Source: Xanthostigma xanthostigma
Lineage: Eukaryota > Arthropoda > Insecta > Raphidioptera > Raphidiidae
Length of the DNA: 64,000 nt
Direction of reading: 5' to 3'
NCBI GenBank assembly: GCA_963575645.1
Contig: OY754470.1
Coordinates: 29,308,501 to 29,372,500, forward strand
Positions 26,095-36,712 of this stretch are shown here, piece by piece; position 1 is the stretch's first letter, and every line of letters starts with the position of its first letter. The position numbers and the translations under genes were made by a program. A model generated the notes under the pieces. That model saw only the letters and a list, made by a program, of their open reading frames with translations. It made no database searches and was not told where the DNA came from.

Positions 26095-26980
26095 CAGAGC
26101 CCTCGTAAGGCCTCACGCCGCCCGCGTGCGGAATCATAATTGACGCCCCTTATTGGGGATAAACTCACTAGACGATATGTCAAATTGAAAAACGTTAAAA
26201 ATCCTAAATAACTAATACCTACTGTAAGTGCAATTCACTCCGTACAGAGTGAACTTAAAAAATTCTCTCTTCACGATAAAAAAATCTTTCGGCGGAGTAA
26301 ACTGTTCTCTGCAAAAACAGTTTACTCCGTGCGATTTTTCACGGCGTTTCTCTCCTGTCGTACTTATGAATGAGACAAAAATTTAGTTTCACCGCTGAGC
26401 TGAGATATTTCATTAAGTCAAAATAATCATTAGTTTATCAATTAGGAAAAATGAATACCAGTGCAATTAATAAAAACATAAATACCAACTAACCATTACA
26501 ACTGAATGTGAATCCCCTAGAATTAACTTGCAATTTTTTCCGTACTACACTTACATGAGGGAAAAAATATATTATTAATTATATCATTCAGGTGCACAAG
26601 TCATACGTAAAAAAGTATTTGTTGATTGAAAAATACTTCACTTCACTCGCACTCTTGCAGGAATCGACAGGAAAATTCAAAATATAAACATACGCGGGAG
26701 TCTTCCGATAGGGGCGCCCCCTCTACGCGCTGATGTGAATTAACTGTCGAATCGAAAACTACGCGCGAAATATTTCGAATTCGAATTTCATTAAAAAATA
26801 AATAACGACTCGTAAGAGTTTTCACGCAGGCTTGAGTATGCAAATAAAAATGATATAATATCAGTTATATATTTTTTCTATACAGTACAAAAAACATAAC
26901 ACAACTAGGCCATTTGCCGCCCCTTGAATGTGCCGCCCGCGTGCATCGCACACATCGCACTCTGGGGCGCGAGGGCCTTG
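26095..26980. mobile_element. Non-autonomous hAT-like element, 886 bp
   Basis: The ends are CAGAGCCCTCG and CGAGGGCCTTG, an imperfect terminal inverted repeat starting CA. Flanks are CTGCTACC (26087-26094) and CTGCTAAC (26981-26988), an 8-bp TSD with one mismatch. Further in, GCCGCCCGCGTGC occurs at 26118 and 26933. An 8-bp TSD with CA-starting ends is the hAT hallmark. No transposase is seen inside, so it would need a partner enzyme. Confidence 0.75.
26293..26329. repeat. Hairpin inside the hAT-like element
   Basis: GGAGTAAACTGTT and AACAGTTTACTCC form a 13-bp perfect stem with a 9-10-base loop. Confidence 0.75.
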
Positions 26981-27233
26981 CTGCTAACACATATTATAAA
27001 AGGCGGATATCTTGTTTATCAAAACCATAGTGGTTAACGAAATTAGTACCTTTGAATTTAGCGGAGTTATAGGTTTAGGTAATACATGAAAACGCTTTAA
27101 TTTTTTAACCAATTGTCATTTATCTGCTACTTAGCTCACGTGAATGCCGGTGTTGACAAAAACCTTTTTTCCTCGTAATTGTGTGCAGATCTCAATTTTT
27201 ATTAAATTATATCATTAATACATAATAGTATAT

Positions 27234-27363
27234 TACACCACAAGGGCAGAAAATTTGAGATTCTTGCACTGCGCGTCATGATGCCCGAAGCGAGCCGAGA
27301 ACATCATGACGCGCAGTTCAAGGAAGGCTCTCAAACTTTCTGTTCGTGTGGTGTATACTATTT
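27234..27363. mobile_element. 130-bp palindromic element
   Basis: AATAGTATATTACACCAC at the left pairs with GTGGTGTATACTATT at the right. Inner arms CTGCGCGTCATGATG and CATCATGACGCGCAG are also inverted, so almost the whole element folds on itself. It has the form of a MITE. Confidence 0.75.
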
Positions 27364-27551
27364 TTTTTCATACCTCGGTCGAAAGTACGCTTATTAATAT
27401 TACAGTAATTAATTGATTAATGACATAAAAACACAGATAAATTCCAAGCAAGCAGCTTTGAGGTTATACGAAAAATACGAATGACAGCTGTTCGCGATTA
27501 TTGCAGGCTGGAAGCAGTAGTGGCAGTCTCATGGAGCGGTGTAAATGATAA

Positions 27552-27692
27552 CTATTTTTCTTTATAGCCGGTCGAAAGTACCTACTTCCGGCATCAGTGC
27601 GTGTAATCTCACCAATGCATAAATGTTAGACTTTCTGCCTTAAAATTGATGCCGGAAGTACGTAATTTCAACCGAAATATGAAGAAAAATTG
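27552..27692. repeat. Imperfect inverted repeat
   Basis: A CGGTCGAAAGTAC...CTTCCGGCATC arm (27552-27594) faces GATGCCGGAAGTACG...ACCGAAAT (27648-27692). A further CGGTCGAAAGTAC occurs at 27374, suggesting a small family. Confidence 0.6.
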
Positions 27693-28082
27693 TATTATGC
27701 TTCCTGTCTGTCTTTCTATATTTCCAGAACTTTCGCCTTTCTTTCGGTTCGGCAGTATGTATTTGGAAACGGCTATGCCAAAGATTGTGCAATTAGGTCT
27801 TAATCGATAATCCAAAAAAATCAGGAACTTTCAGGCGGCACAGTATAACGGGAAATAAAAGGGACCAGTATGATGTAATTTTTATGAATTTTTACACTGG
27901 CGTAAGCCTATGGCTTTAACAGAGTAGATGAAACTTGATGTACTATTAATAGTTACTGAAACTTAAAATATACCTACCTATGGTAGTTTTCACCCGTATT
28001 TTACGCTCAGGTTAAGATAACGTTTTCGCAAAAACAAAATAATGATTTCGAATCGACTCGATAAAAACAAATGAGTTTATAC

Positions 28083-28905
28083 AGTATGGTTTTTTAAAAA
28101 CCGAACACCTGATTTATTCCTTTAGGTTGTATTCAAAGGAATTTTACCCCCTGTTATAATCTTCATAGTTTCAGGGGGGACATCGATTGCCGGATTTTTT
28201 TATGACCTAGTGCATTCCGGTGCAGTGCAATGCACTTGCACTAATTTTTTTTTAAATAGGGACCCCGTTTTTTTGCATTTTCTGATTTTTTATGAAAAAA
28301 TAAACACTTTTTGTCCCGGATATTTAAATAAAAAACGCAAGTCTGACCGGATAACCGCTCAAAATTATGCCACGCACGAAATCGCGTTTCGACGCGTCGA
28401 ATCCAAGTTTCCGGGTATTTGACAATCAAAACAAGATGAAAATATCAAGGAAGAAGGAGAAATAATCATCAATAATAAACAAATCATATCCTTATTCCAT
28501 CATAACCTTATTTCTTCTTCCATATTGTTTTGATTGTTTTCCCACAACACAGGCAAGGTAAATAGCCGGAAACTTGGATTCGACGCGTCGAAACGCGATT
28601 TCGTGCGTGGCATAATTTTGAGCGGTTATCCGGTCAGACTCGCGTTTTTTATTTAAATATTCGGGACAAAAAGTGTTTATTTTTTCATAAAAAATCAGAA
28701 ACTGCAAAAAAAAAACGTGTCCCCATTTAAAAAAAATGAGTGTAAGTGCATTGCACTGCACCGGAATGCACTAGGTCATAAAAAAATCCGGCAATCGATT
28801 TCCCCCTGAAACTATGAAGATTATTACAGAGGGTAAAATTCCTTTGAATGCAACCTAAGGGTATAAATCAGGTGTTCGGTTTTTAAAAAACCATACTGTA
28901 TAGGT
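28083..28905. mobile_element. Foldback element, about 820 bp
   Basis: The left arm starts ACAGTATGGTTTTTTAAAAA and the right arm ends with its inverse, TTTTTAAAAAACCATACTGT. The arms are about 350-400 bases each around a spacer near 28440-28490. Mirror-image open frames (near 28210 on + and 28761 on -) are by-products. No transposase is present. Confidence 0.85.
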
Positions 28906-29327
28906 ATAGGTATTAGATAAATACTCTAAAACAAGTAAAAAAATTTTTTTTGAAACAATAATTTCAACGGCAATCGATTTCCCCCTGAAACTATGAAGAT
29001 TATTACAGAGGGTAAAATTCCTTTGAATGCAACCTAAGGGTATAAATCAGGTGTTCGGTTTTTAAAAAACCATACTGTATAGGTATAGGTATTAGATAAA
29101 TACTCTAAAACAAGTAAAAAAATTTTTTTTGAAACAATAATTTCAACGGCAATCGATTTCCCCCTGAAACTATGAAGATTATTACAGAGGGTAAAATTCC
29201 TTTGAATGCAACCTAAGGGTATAAATCAGGTGTTCGGTTTTTAAAAAACCATACTGTATAGGTATAGGTATTAGATAAATACTCTAAAACAATTAAAAAA
29301 ATTTTTTTTGAAACAATAATTTCAAGT
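28791..29327. repeat. 179-bp unit in three nearly identical copies
   Basis: Copies begin with GCAATCGATTTCCCCCTG at 28791, 28970 and 29149, exactly 179 apart. The only difference noticed is G to T in the last copy (ACAAGT versus ACAATT). The first copy includes the outer part of the right arm of the foldback element plus about 60 bases of flank, so a segment spanning the element's end was amplified recently. Confidence 0.93.
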
Positions 29328-29414
29328 TTTTAAACACTATTTACTCAAAAAGGCATGAATGTAGATTGACACGTTATTGTAAAACTGAATCCAACTATAA
29401 GCTAAAGACTCACA

Positions 29415-29800
29415 ATGCCTATATAAAACTGAGTTGGTTATAAACTGGCACGAGTGCAGTATTTTTACTGCGGAGTTATTTGCAATTTAAGAATCCTTAT
29501 GACGCCTTCACTGTCCAAATAAGTATGTTATTTGTAGTGATTCTTCGAGTTCTCTTCAGGTTATGCAGTGTCCGTATCCCAGCCATCCTCGTATTTGCTT
29601 AGTTTAGGACGAATTTTATACGCTGCAGAGAGGTATAAACACTGTTCGATTTTTATGGATTCCTGGTTCTGAATCGTGGGAAACGAATTTGCAGACAGTG
29701 CGTCCAAAGACGCCGCAAATAATTATCGATGACGACCTCAAGAGAGGACTGATTTTGGGTGTTTTGCAGGCCTAGAATGGAGTGCAGTCGATGAGAAGAA
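29415..29800 (+). pseudogene. LINE RNase H-domain relic
   Basis: A frame reading SIFTAELFAI, then YVICSDSSSSLQVM, YPSHPRICLV and VRFLWIPGSES matches the RNase H domain of insect non-LTR retrotransposons, where TAEL (catalytic Glu), SDS (catalytic Asp) and WIPGH occur in that order. In-frame stops follow FAI and CLV, and the His of WIPGH is Ser. It is an inactive fragment with no reverse transcriptase nearby, from a LINE type different from the RNase H-less one at 32380-36712. Confidence 0.8.
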
Positions 29801-30143
29801 GTTAAGATCTATTAGTACTATTAGTAATTCTATAATTTCTTCTTTAATTTTGTCTGGCGACTCTATAGTATAGATTCTTTCTGGTTCATCTGAATTTTCA
29901 AACAATAAAATAAGAACTCATTGGTAGATTCTGCATTGTATAATTTTATACATGATATTGATTATGCCTTTAGGTGATTTTTGATTTTTGATATATGGAA
30001 ATTGTTTGACACGACTTCAAAAGAATATATTAATACAAATGATACGAGGAACAGTAACAAAAAGAATTGAGTTTTTCACAAAGTTGAAAAAACATCTAAG
30101 TATATGTACATTAGGGGATAATAGCTTAGGCAACGAATAATTC
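29801..30143. other. No gene seen
   Basis: AT-rich; may hold more of the decayed LINE, but no frame is recognisable. Confidence 0.45.
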
Positions 30144-31293
30144 TAGATGGAAAAGTCGAAAGCAGAACATTTGACTTAGGAACTTTGTTTGGACTAGTTA
30201 GGAGATAAACATACTAAAAGTCCTTACCCCTCCGAGGTACGCCCGAAGGGGGGGAGCACAAAGAAGGTCCTGTTTTTTGGTATTTTGCTTTCATCTCGAA
30301 AACGGTACGTCGTACGAAATTTTGTTGGAATACATAATGAAAGCTGATAAAATTCTCTACAACTTTAGTTTTCACACTTTTTATCTATCTCCAATCTTTG
30401 CTTAGCTATGAGCTCCGAAAAATGGTCGATTTTCAAAAATGTGTTAAATTCTCTGTAGTACATTGTAACAATACGAATTTGTCAATATCATTTCGTATCG
30501 CTCATCCACACTATTAAAAACACCCACACACTATTAAAAAATAACATAAGCTGGGAGTACCTCCACACAGGGCCCTCTTTCCCACTGGGCACTCTGACAC
30601 GTGCCCAGGGCCCCACGATCGATAGGGACCCCCTAGTTTAATGGTATACTAAGTACCTAAACTGTTTTAAACAAAAATCATCAGTGAACTATTTTTCATA
30701 TACTTATTTTTTTTGTGTCCTTCATGTTAAAATTGGGAACGTGATCCTTTTAAATATATGCATTTTATATCACATTTATCTATTTTCTTTGTCTATTCTA
30801 ACAAAATAGTGCTCTGTTAAGGTCATAGGGGCCCCATAATCCTAATGTGCCCAGGGCCTTCAATAGGTTAAAGCTTATGTTATTTTTTAATAGTGTGTGG
30901 GTGTTTTTAATAGTTTGGATGAGCGATACGAAATGATTTTGACAAATTCGTGTTGTTACAATGTGCTACAGAGAATTTAACACATTTTTGAAAATCGATC
31001 ATTTTTCGACCATTTTTCGGAGCTCATAGCTAGGCAAAGATTGGAGATAGATAAAAAGTGTGAAAGCTAAAGTTGTAGAGAATTTTATCAGCTTTCATTA
31101 TGTATTACAACAAAATTTCGTACGACGTACCGTTTTCGAGATAAAAGCAAAAAACCAAAAAACGGGACCTTCTTTGTGCTCCCCCCCTTCGGGCGTACCT
31201 CAGAGGGGCAAGGACTTTTAGTATGTTTATCTCCTAACTAGTCCAAACAAAGTTCCTAAGTCAAATGTTCTGCTTTCGACTTTTCCATCTAGA
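30144..31293. mobile_element. Foldback element, 1150 bp
   Basis: It starts AGATGGAAAAGTCGAAAGC and ends with the inverse, GCTTTCGACTTTTCCATCT. The arms are about 410 bases each (30144-30553 and 30872-31293) and include the GC-rich GCCCGAAGGGGGGGAGC and its complement. The spacer (30553-30872) differs in composition and is annotated separately. Confidence 0.88.
30566..30868. mobile_element. Insert in the loop of the foldback element
   Basis: GGGCACTCTGACACGTGCCC and CAGGGCCCC lie near the left; GGGGCCCC and GTGCCCAGGGCC near the right. These GC-rich, roughly inverted ends contrast with the AT-rich middle and resemble a hAT-type MITE inserted into the loop. No duplication could be assigned. 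Confidence 0.45.
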
Positions 31294-32189
31294 TGCCCCT
31301 TATGAGCACTCATTGACTAAACTATAAACTGATAAAAATATCAACGCAATAATTTTTAAACCAGAGTGTGCGTAATTTTACAGTAAAACCTGTGTAAAGC
31401 ACACATAATTACCTCTAATATACGATTTTCTTTGGCTCTTATTAAAAAAAAGCGATATTTAACGTAAAATTATCTTTTCCAAGCGGGAATAATAGAGCAG
31501 GAATCAGCAACAGATTTCTAGTAGTATGTAGACTTTGAAACACATAATATTATATAAAGAATGTTTTGTTATATTATGTATAGATGCGCTATATTGGATC
31601 AACGAACTTAGTGGACTGCGCAAAAATAAATAGCTTTTCGTAACACAAATTCACAGAAGGTGCCTAAAGAAGTTTTACTTCAAAATGTATTATTATGGGA
31701 TTTAAGGACTTAGTCCTATGTTCAAGCTCGTTTTCAACCCTTTTTTCGGAATTTTTTTTTAATAACAAAATAATGTAGGTACAATCCTTTCAATTTTGTT
31801 ACATGTTTTACTGACATTGTAAAATAAGAAAAAAAAATTTTTTAGCTTAATTTTACGCCATTTTATAATTGTTTTTTTAACCTAAAGTAAACAATTTTAA
31901 ATGGAGGTAGGTGGGTAGCTCGGGTGATAACGTCACTTGGAGTCATCTGAATTATAAAAATTAAATTAGTTATTGTTTCGTAGGCTTGTGGCTCTATCCC
32001 GTAGGTACTAGAAATAAACATTTTTATTGATAAATAACAAAATGGCGGGTTTAAAGAAAAAACAACGAGAAAATCGTGATTTTGTCTTTGAAAATCGGTT
32101 TAAAATTTTTACAGTATTTTCTAGGTACCTACTTACTAAAAATATAAAAAAATAAATTCGATTTTCCGAAACCCGAACACCAGACTACG
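31294..32189. other. No gene seen
   Basis: About 900 bases of AT-rich DNA with no supported frame or bounded repeat. Confidence 0.5.
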
Positions 32190-32191
32190 TC

Positions 32192-32355
32192 CTTAAGGTA
32201 TGTTCTAAGCAGGCAGAAAACGTACAGGAAACCGTTACTCGCATGCGCAGTAAGCTAAAACCAAACCGTTTGTATTGGTTTTGGAACACGTTTTAACTAC
32301 TTGCGTATGACGGTGACGGTTTCGTGTCCGTTTGTTGAGTGCTTGGAACATACCT
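32192..32355. mobile_element. Short palindromic MITE, copy 2
   Basis: The ends AAGGTATGTTC and GAACATACCTT are inverted, next to TTAA on the left and TTTAA on the right. Interior arms ACCGTTACTCGCATGCGCAG and GACGGTGACGGTTTC resemble those of the MITE at 24857-25000 but are more diverged. Possibly piggyBac-type by the TTAA-like flanks. Confidence 0.65.
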
Positions 32356-32640
32356 TTAATCTAACACCAATATTTTTGTGGTATTACTAATTAATAAAGA
32401 AATTATTTATCGACATACACATGGATTATCATAATAGTTTGGAGTAATTAAGTTTTATTCTTCTGCAATATTGTTTAGTTTGAATGTTTGTTTTTTTTTT
32501 TTAATTCCGTTCTATATTTAAAATTCTTGGTGAAGAAAATGCTCTGTTTTAAATGTATTTAACTGTATTTAAAAGGAATGAACATTTTTTAAATATAGTG
32601 GGCGTAAAACTCGGAAGAAAAACTTTTTAGATAACATGCA

Positions 32641-33699
32641 ATGGCGCCTCTCACGAGAGGCACGTTGTGCGTTAAGTGCAATAATAAATTTAATAAATAT
32701 GAGGACATTATTAGTTGTGCAAGTAAATGTGGAAATGCATATCATATTTACTGTATTGGAATCACAACTGAAGTATTTTCAGATATGAATACGAGTGGTG
32801 AAATAAAAAAATGGTACTGTGAAAAGTGTGACAATAACATAACCTCTTTAAAAACATTAGCAGATGAAACAAATGGAACAAAGAGAACTGAAAATGTGAG
32901 TAACTTTAACAAAATCAGTGATATCAGTAAAGAAAGCATAAATGAGCTAACAATGGAAGAAAAAATTAATCTTATTCTCCATAATCAGAGTAAGATGAAT
33001 GATGAAATCAAAGATCTAACCAGCCGGTTAGACGAAGTTTTAAAGGTCAACAAAGAAAAAGATATAGTAATTCAAACATTGAAACAGCAACTTGAAGTAA
33101 CAAAAGTGGAAAATATAGAAAAAAAATTACAATATTCACAAGTATTGAATCAAGAACCTAACCTAATTTCTAAACAAAACAAGGTCAAAAATGATAACGG
33201 ACATGATAACGAAAAAATAAATGTAGGCAACCAACGATCCAACAACGTCAAGTTATCTGCGGAAATTATTCCAAAACCTAGTAGCTCTTCAGAAATGAAA
33301 TTAATAACGGAGCGCTCACCAAACGATGAGGAGACTGAAACGAGCTCTGAAGGTGACTTCACAACTGTTAGACGAAAAAAACGGAAACCAAGAATTATCA
33401 GAGGAAGCGGCCCAACAAATGAGAATTTGCAATGTGCAGAATCAAAAATCTGGTAATTTTTAGGAAGGTGCACTTCAAAAACATCCACGGATAATATAAC
33501 CAGATACCTGGAAAACAAATATCAAAACAATAAATTTACTGTAGAGGATTTAGCAAGCAAAGGTAACTTTAAAAGTTTTAGAATTGGAGCAGATAAAGAT
33601 TTGCTAGATGAGCTCTATGACAGTAAAAACTGGCCTCAAGGCGCTATAATTAAGAGGTATATTTTTCGCAGACAAGCCGCGGCAACTTTTGAAAAATAA
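32641..33699 (+). pseudogene. LINE ORF1, PHD-finger protein, one premature stop
   Basis: The frame starts at ATG 32641 and runs to TAA 33697-33699 (352 codons), but a TAA at 33454-33456 (codon 272) cuts it in the same frame. Residues 10-63 show a C4HC3 PHD-type zinc site: C10, C13, C26, C30, H35, C38, C60, C63. Residues about 100-165 are Glu/Lys/Leu/Ile-rich and likely coiled coil. After the stop, FLGRC and later GADKDLLDELYD and WPQG match the conserved C-terminal region of insect LINE ORF1 proteins. ORF1 proteins of this type bind element RNA and assist target-primed reverse transcription. A truncated 271-residue product lacking that region would be made. Confidence 0.85.
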
Positions 33700-36580
33700 C
33701 AAATCTCAACAGTACAAAATTATAAATCAAGATGTACAGAATCAGAAGAAAATCAAAATTATACACCTTAATATCCAGTGTCTATCTAACAAACTTGATT
33801 TATTAGATATCTACCTACAAAATGAAAACCCATCTTTTCTTTGCCTGTCTGAAACATGGATGCAGGAATCCTCGGTAAATCGCATGCATCTAAATGGATA
33901 TTATCTAGCTGCATATTATTACAGAACAAAACATATTCATGGTGGTGTGGCAGTTTATGTTAAATTAGGATTAGTTTGTAAAGAACTACAGCACTTAAAA
34001 AAATACAACATTGAGTTCGATTTTGAGTGTGCAGTCATATCAGCTAAAGACATGTGTTTGATATGTGTATATCGCAGCAATTATAACAAATCTAACACCA
34101 AAAATTTTATTAAAAGATTAAACTATGTGCTTGATGACGTAACCAAATATCACAAGTCAATTTTTCTCTGCGGTGATTTCAATATAAACATGCTTAAAGA
34201 TACCAATGATAAAGTGCAATTGTTTGATTTATTTTCTAACTTTAATTTGCAGAGTTCACTAAACGAACCCACACGAATTAACAGTGCTATTGATTATATG
34301 GTGTCCAACGTTCATACAGCTGACTGTGAGTTCTATATTGATGATCCAGATTTATCAGATCACAGTGCTCAGGTTTGCATCTGGACTGATAAAAATGAGG
34401 TAACAGCTACCGAAGAGGAAAGTGGGAATAAGGAGCCTAAAAGATCGTTTAATCAAACTAATATTGAGTGTTTTAAAACACTTTTATCTACTGAAAATTG
34501 GGCTGATGTATTAGAGTGTGACGATATAGAGCATGCATTCTCATTATTCTGGAGTAAATTTGAATGGCATATGAACATATGCTTTCCTAAGAAATTATGC
34601 AATCACAAGATAAAAGAAAGCAATCATAAAAACTGGATAAATAGTTCAATTATCAATGAATCATGTCAGTTAAAAAACATTTATTGGTTGGTTAAAAACA
34701 CAAAAGACATAAATTTAATTAACTATTACAAGTCACTTAAAAAAATTCACAAACATAATATCAGTGAGGCTAAAAAAATATTTTATCAAACTAAAATTAG
34801 TGAATCCATAAACAGTACTAAAGAATTATGGACTGTGATAAACTCAACAATTAAGCCTAAAAGTAATTCAAAGTCCAATAATTTCATTACGTTAACACAT
34901 GAAGGTGTTAAAGTAAATGATTCTGCTCAAATATCAAACATTTTTGGAAAATACTTTTCTAATATTGGCACTGAAACAATTGAATCTTCATTTGCTAACT
35001 CATTATTTACGGACTGTACAACGTCGGATAATATCTGTAACTCTCTTTACATCCCAGAAGCTCAGGAAAGTGACATATTAGAGGCTCTGAAAAATTTATC
35101 GAACAAAAACTCGTATGGTATTGATGAAGTGCCAATAAAAATCTTAAAAGCTACAGTAGAATCTATTTTAACCCCTCTAACATATTTACTAAATCTATCA
35201 ATAAAAAATGGAATTTTTCCATCTTTGCTCAAAACTTGCTTAGTGAAACCACTACATAAGAAAGGTGATCGAGACAATTTAGCTAACTACCGTCCCATAT
35301 CATTGCTTTCAACCTTTTCAAAAATATTCGAAAAAGTCATTTATAAATTCATACTTACTTTTTTAAATAAATATAATCTCATCACACCTCTTCAACATGG
35401 TTTTCGAGCAAATTTTTCTTGTGAATCAGCAGCTTTTAATTTTGTTGAATTCCTGAACAGCAACTTGGACTCAAACAAACATGTAATGGGCATCTTTTTT
35501 GATCTCACTCGAGCTTTCGACTGTGTCAATCACACATTTTTGCAAGAAAAACTGAATTGTTTGGGTATTCGCGGCGTTATAAACAACTGGATAATGTCAT
35601 TCATTTCCAACAGAAAAATTGTGATATCTGTTAATAATTGTCGATCGATCGACTATGCTTGCGAGTTAGGTGTGCCTCAGGGTTCTGTTCTAAGTCCATT
35701 ATTATTTCTAATTTTTATTAACGACCTTCCCACAAATATATCAGAAGGACAGTTATCTCTATTCGCAGATGATACTTCAATAGCGGTCAGTGCATCTACC
35801 ATCGCAGACCTGGAGATTAAAGTGAATTCAATTCTTAGCGATTTTCACACTTGGTGTGTAAAAAACAGATTAGTATTAAATGTCACCAAAACAAATTGTA
35901 TTTACTTCCACAAACGTAGACTTACGCCTAAGCTAAATCTGAAAATAGATTCTGTTAGTATTCATCTATCAAATTCATGCAATTTTCTAGGATGTGTAAT
36001 GGACGACAAATTAACATGGCATCTACACATAGACAAAATTTGTAATAAACTGAACAGTGCTTATTTTGCCATCAAAAATGTTAAATCTTTTTTAAATGTA
36101 GAACAGTTAGTGTCCATGTACTACGCACTAGTATACTGTCACCTTAGCTATAATGTATCATTGTGGGGTCAGTCTGTTAACGTAAATCGCATATTTATTT
36201 TACAGAAAAGAATATTGCGCTTGATTTTTAATGTTAAATTCCGTGAATCGTGTCGTGAAATTTTCAAAAAATATAATATTATGACACTTACATCCATATA
36301 TTTATATAAACTATTACTAAACGTTTTTAAATACAAAAACCAACTTTATGCTGCTAATTCTACCATACATGACTACGGAACTCGACAGTGTGCAGAATTA
36401 AGGAACTATAAATTTAATTCGACAACATATAGCAGAACTCCTGTGTGCGCAGGTTCTAGGTTTTTCAATAATCTTCCGCTTTCCTTAAAAAGTATTGACA
36501 ATTTAGAAATTTTTAAAAAACACTTAAAAAAGTTTTTAATAGATGGATGTTTTTACAATATACAGGAATATTCAAAATAA
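33689..36580 (+). CDS. LINE ORF2: endonuclease and reverse transcriptase
   Basis: An open frame of 963 codons overlapping ORF1 by 11 bases in another frame. It nicks target DNA and reverse-transcribes the element's RNA. The apurinic-like endonuclease spans about residues 22-235: HLNIQCLSNK (26-35), SETW (54-57), CGDFNIN (161-167), SDHS (223-226). The reverse transcriptase spans about 515-770: YRPISLLS (534-541), HGFR (570-573), FFDLTRAFD with the first catalytic Asp (603-611), GVPQGSVLSPLLF (661-673), FADD with the catalytic pair (692-695). No RNase H follows; the last 190 residues are the usual C-terminal extension. The overlap position holds TTG and not ATG, and no ATG occurs until codon 58, so the start has mutated or initiation is unconventional. 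All catalytic motifs look intact. Confidence 0.93.
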   Translation: MKNNKSQQYKIINQDVQNQKKIKIIHLNIQCLSNKLDLLDIYLQNENPSFLCLSETWMQESSVNRMHLNGYYLAAYYYRTKHIHGGVAVYVKLGLVCKELQHLKKYNIEFDFECAVISAKDMCLICVYRSNYNKSNTKNFIKRLNYVLDDVTKYHKSIFLCGDFNINMLKDTNDKVQLFDLFSNFNLQSSLNEPTRINSAIDYMVSNVHTADCEFYIDDPDLSDHSAQVCIWTDKNEVTATEEESGNKEPKRSFNQTNIECFKTLLSTENWADVLECDDIEHAFSLFWSKFEWHMNICFPKKLCNHKIKESNHKNWINSSIINESCQLKNIYWLVKNTKDINLINYYKSLKKIHKHNISEAKKIFYQTKISESINSTKELWTVINSTIKPKSNSKSNNFITLTHEGVKVNDSAQISNIFGKYFSNIGTETIESSFANSLFTDCTTSDNICNSLYIPEAQESDILEALKNLSNKNSYGIDEVPIKILKATVESILTPLTYLLNLSIKNGIFPSLLKTCLVKPLHKKGDRDNLANYRPISLLSTFSKIFEKVIYKFILTFLNKYNLITPLQHGFRANFSCESAAFNFVEFLNSNLDSNKHVMGIFFDLTRAFDCVNHTFLQEKLNCLGIRGVINNWIMSFISNRKIVISVNNCRSIDYACELGVPQGSVLSPLLFLIFINDLPTNISEGQLSLFADDTSIAVSASTIADLEIKVNSILSDFHTWCVKNRLVLNVTKTNCIYFHKRRLTPKLNLKIDSVSIHLSNSCNFLGCVMDDKLTWHLHIDKICNKLNSAYFAIKNVKSFLNVEQLVSMYYALVYCHLSYNVSLWGQSVNVNRIFILQKRILRLIFNVKFRESCREIFKKYNIMTLTSIYLYKLLLNVFKYKNQLYAANSTIHDYGTRQCAELRNYKFNSTTYSRTPVCAGSRFFNNLPLSLKSIDNLEIFKKHLKKFLIDGCFYNIQEYSK

Positions 36581-36659
36581 TTTTTTATTGTAACTTTTAA
36601 ATTCTTACGTTAGAAATTTGATGTATTTTTATATTTGATTTTTTGTATTTGACAAATCC

Positions 36660-36712
36660 ATACAATGTTTGTATTGTCTCTGGAGAATTAATAAACTAAA
36701 CTAAACTAAACT
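36660..36712 (+). repeat. LINE 3' tail, TAAAC repeats
   Basis: TTAATAAACTAAACTAAACTAAACTAT follows the 3' untranslated region in pieces of five bases. Short tandem tails of this kind, in place of poly-A, mark the 3' ends of CR1-like elements. Confidence 0.8.

Larger units (their letters stand above)
32380..36712 (+). mobile_element. CR1-like non-LTR retrotransposon, nearly complete
   Basis: It contains, in order, a 5' untranslated stretch, ORF1 (32641-33699) with a PHD finger, ORF2 (33689-36580) with endonuclease and reverse transcriptase, a short AT-rich 3' untranslated region, and a tail of TAAAC repeats ending at 36712. Absence of RNase H, a PHD-type ORF1 and a pentamer tail instead of poly-A fit the CR1-like group of insect LINEs. 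The 5' boundary is uncertain and no flanking duplication could be matched, so the left coordinate is approximate. Confidence 0.85.
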
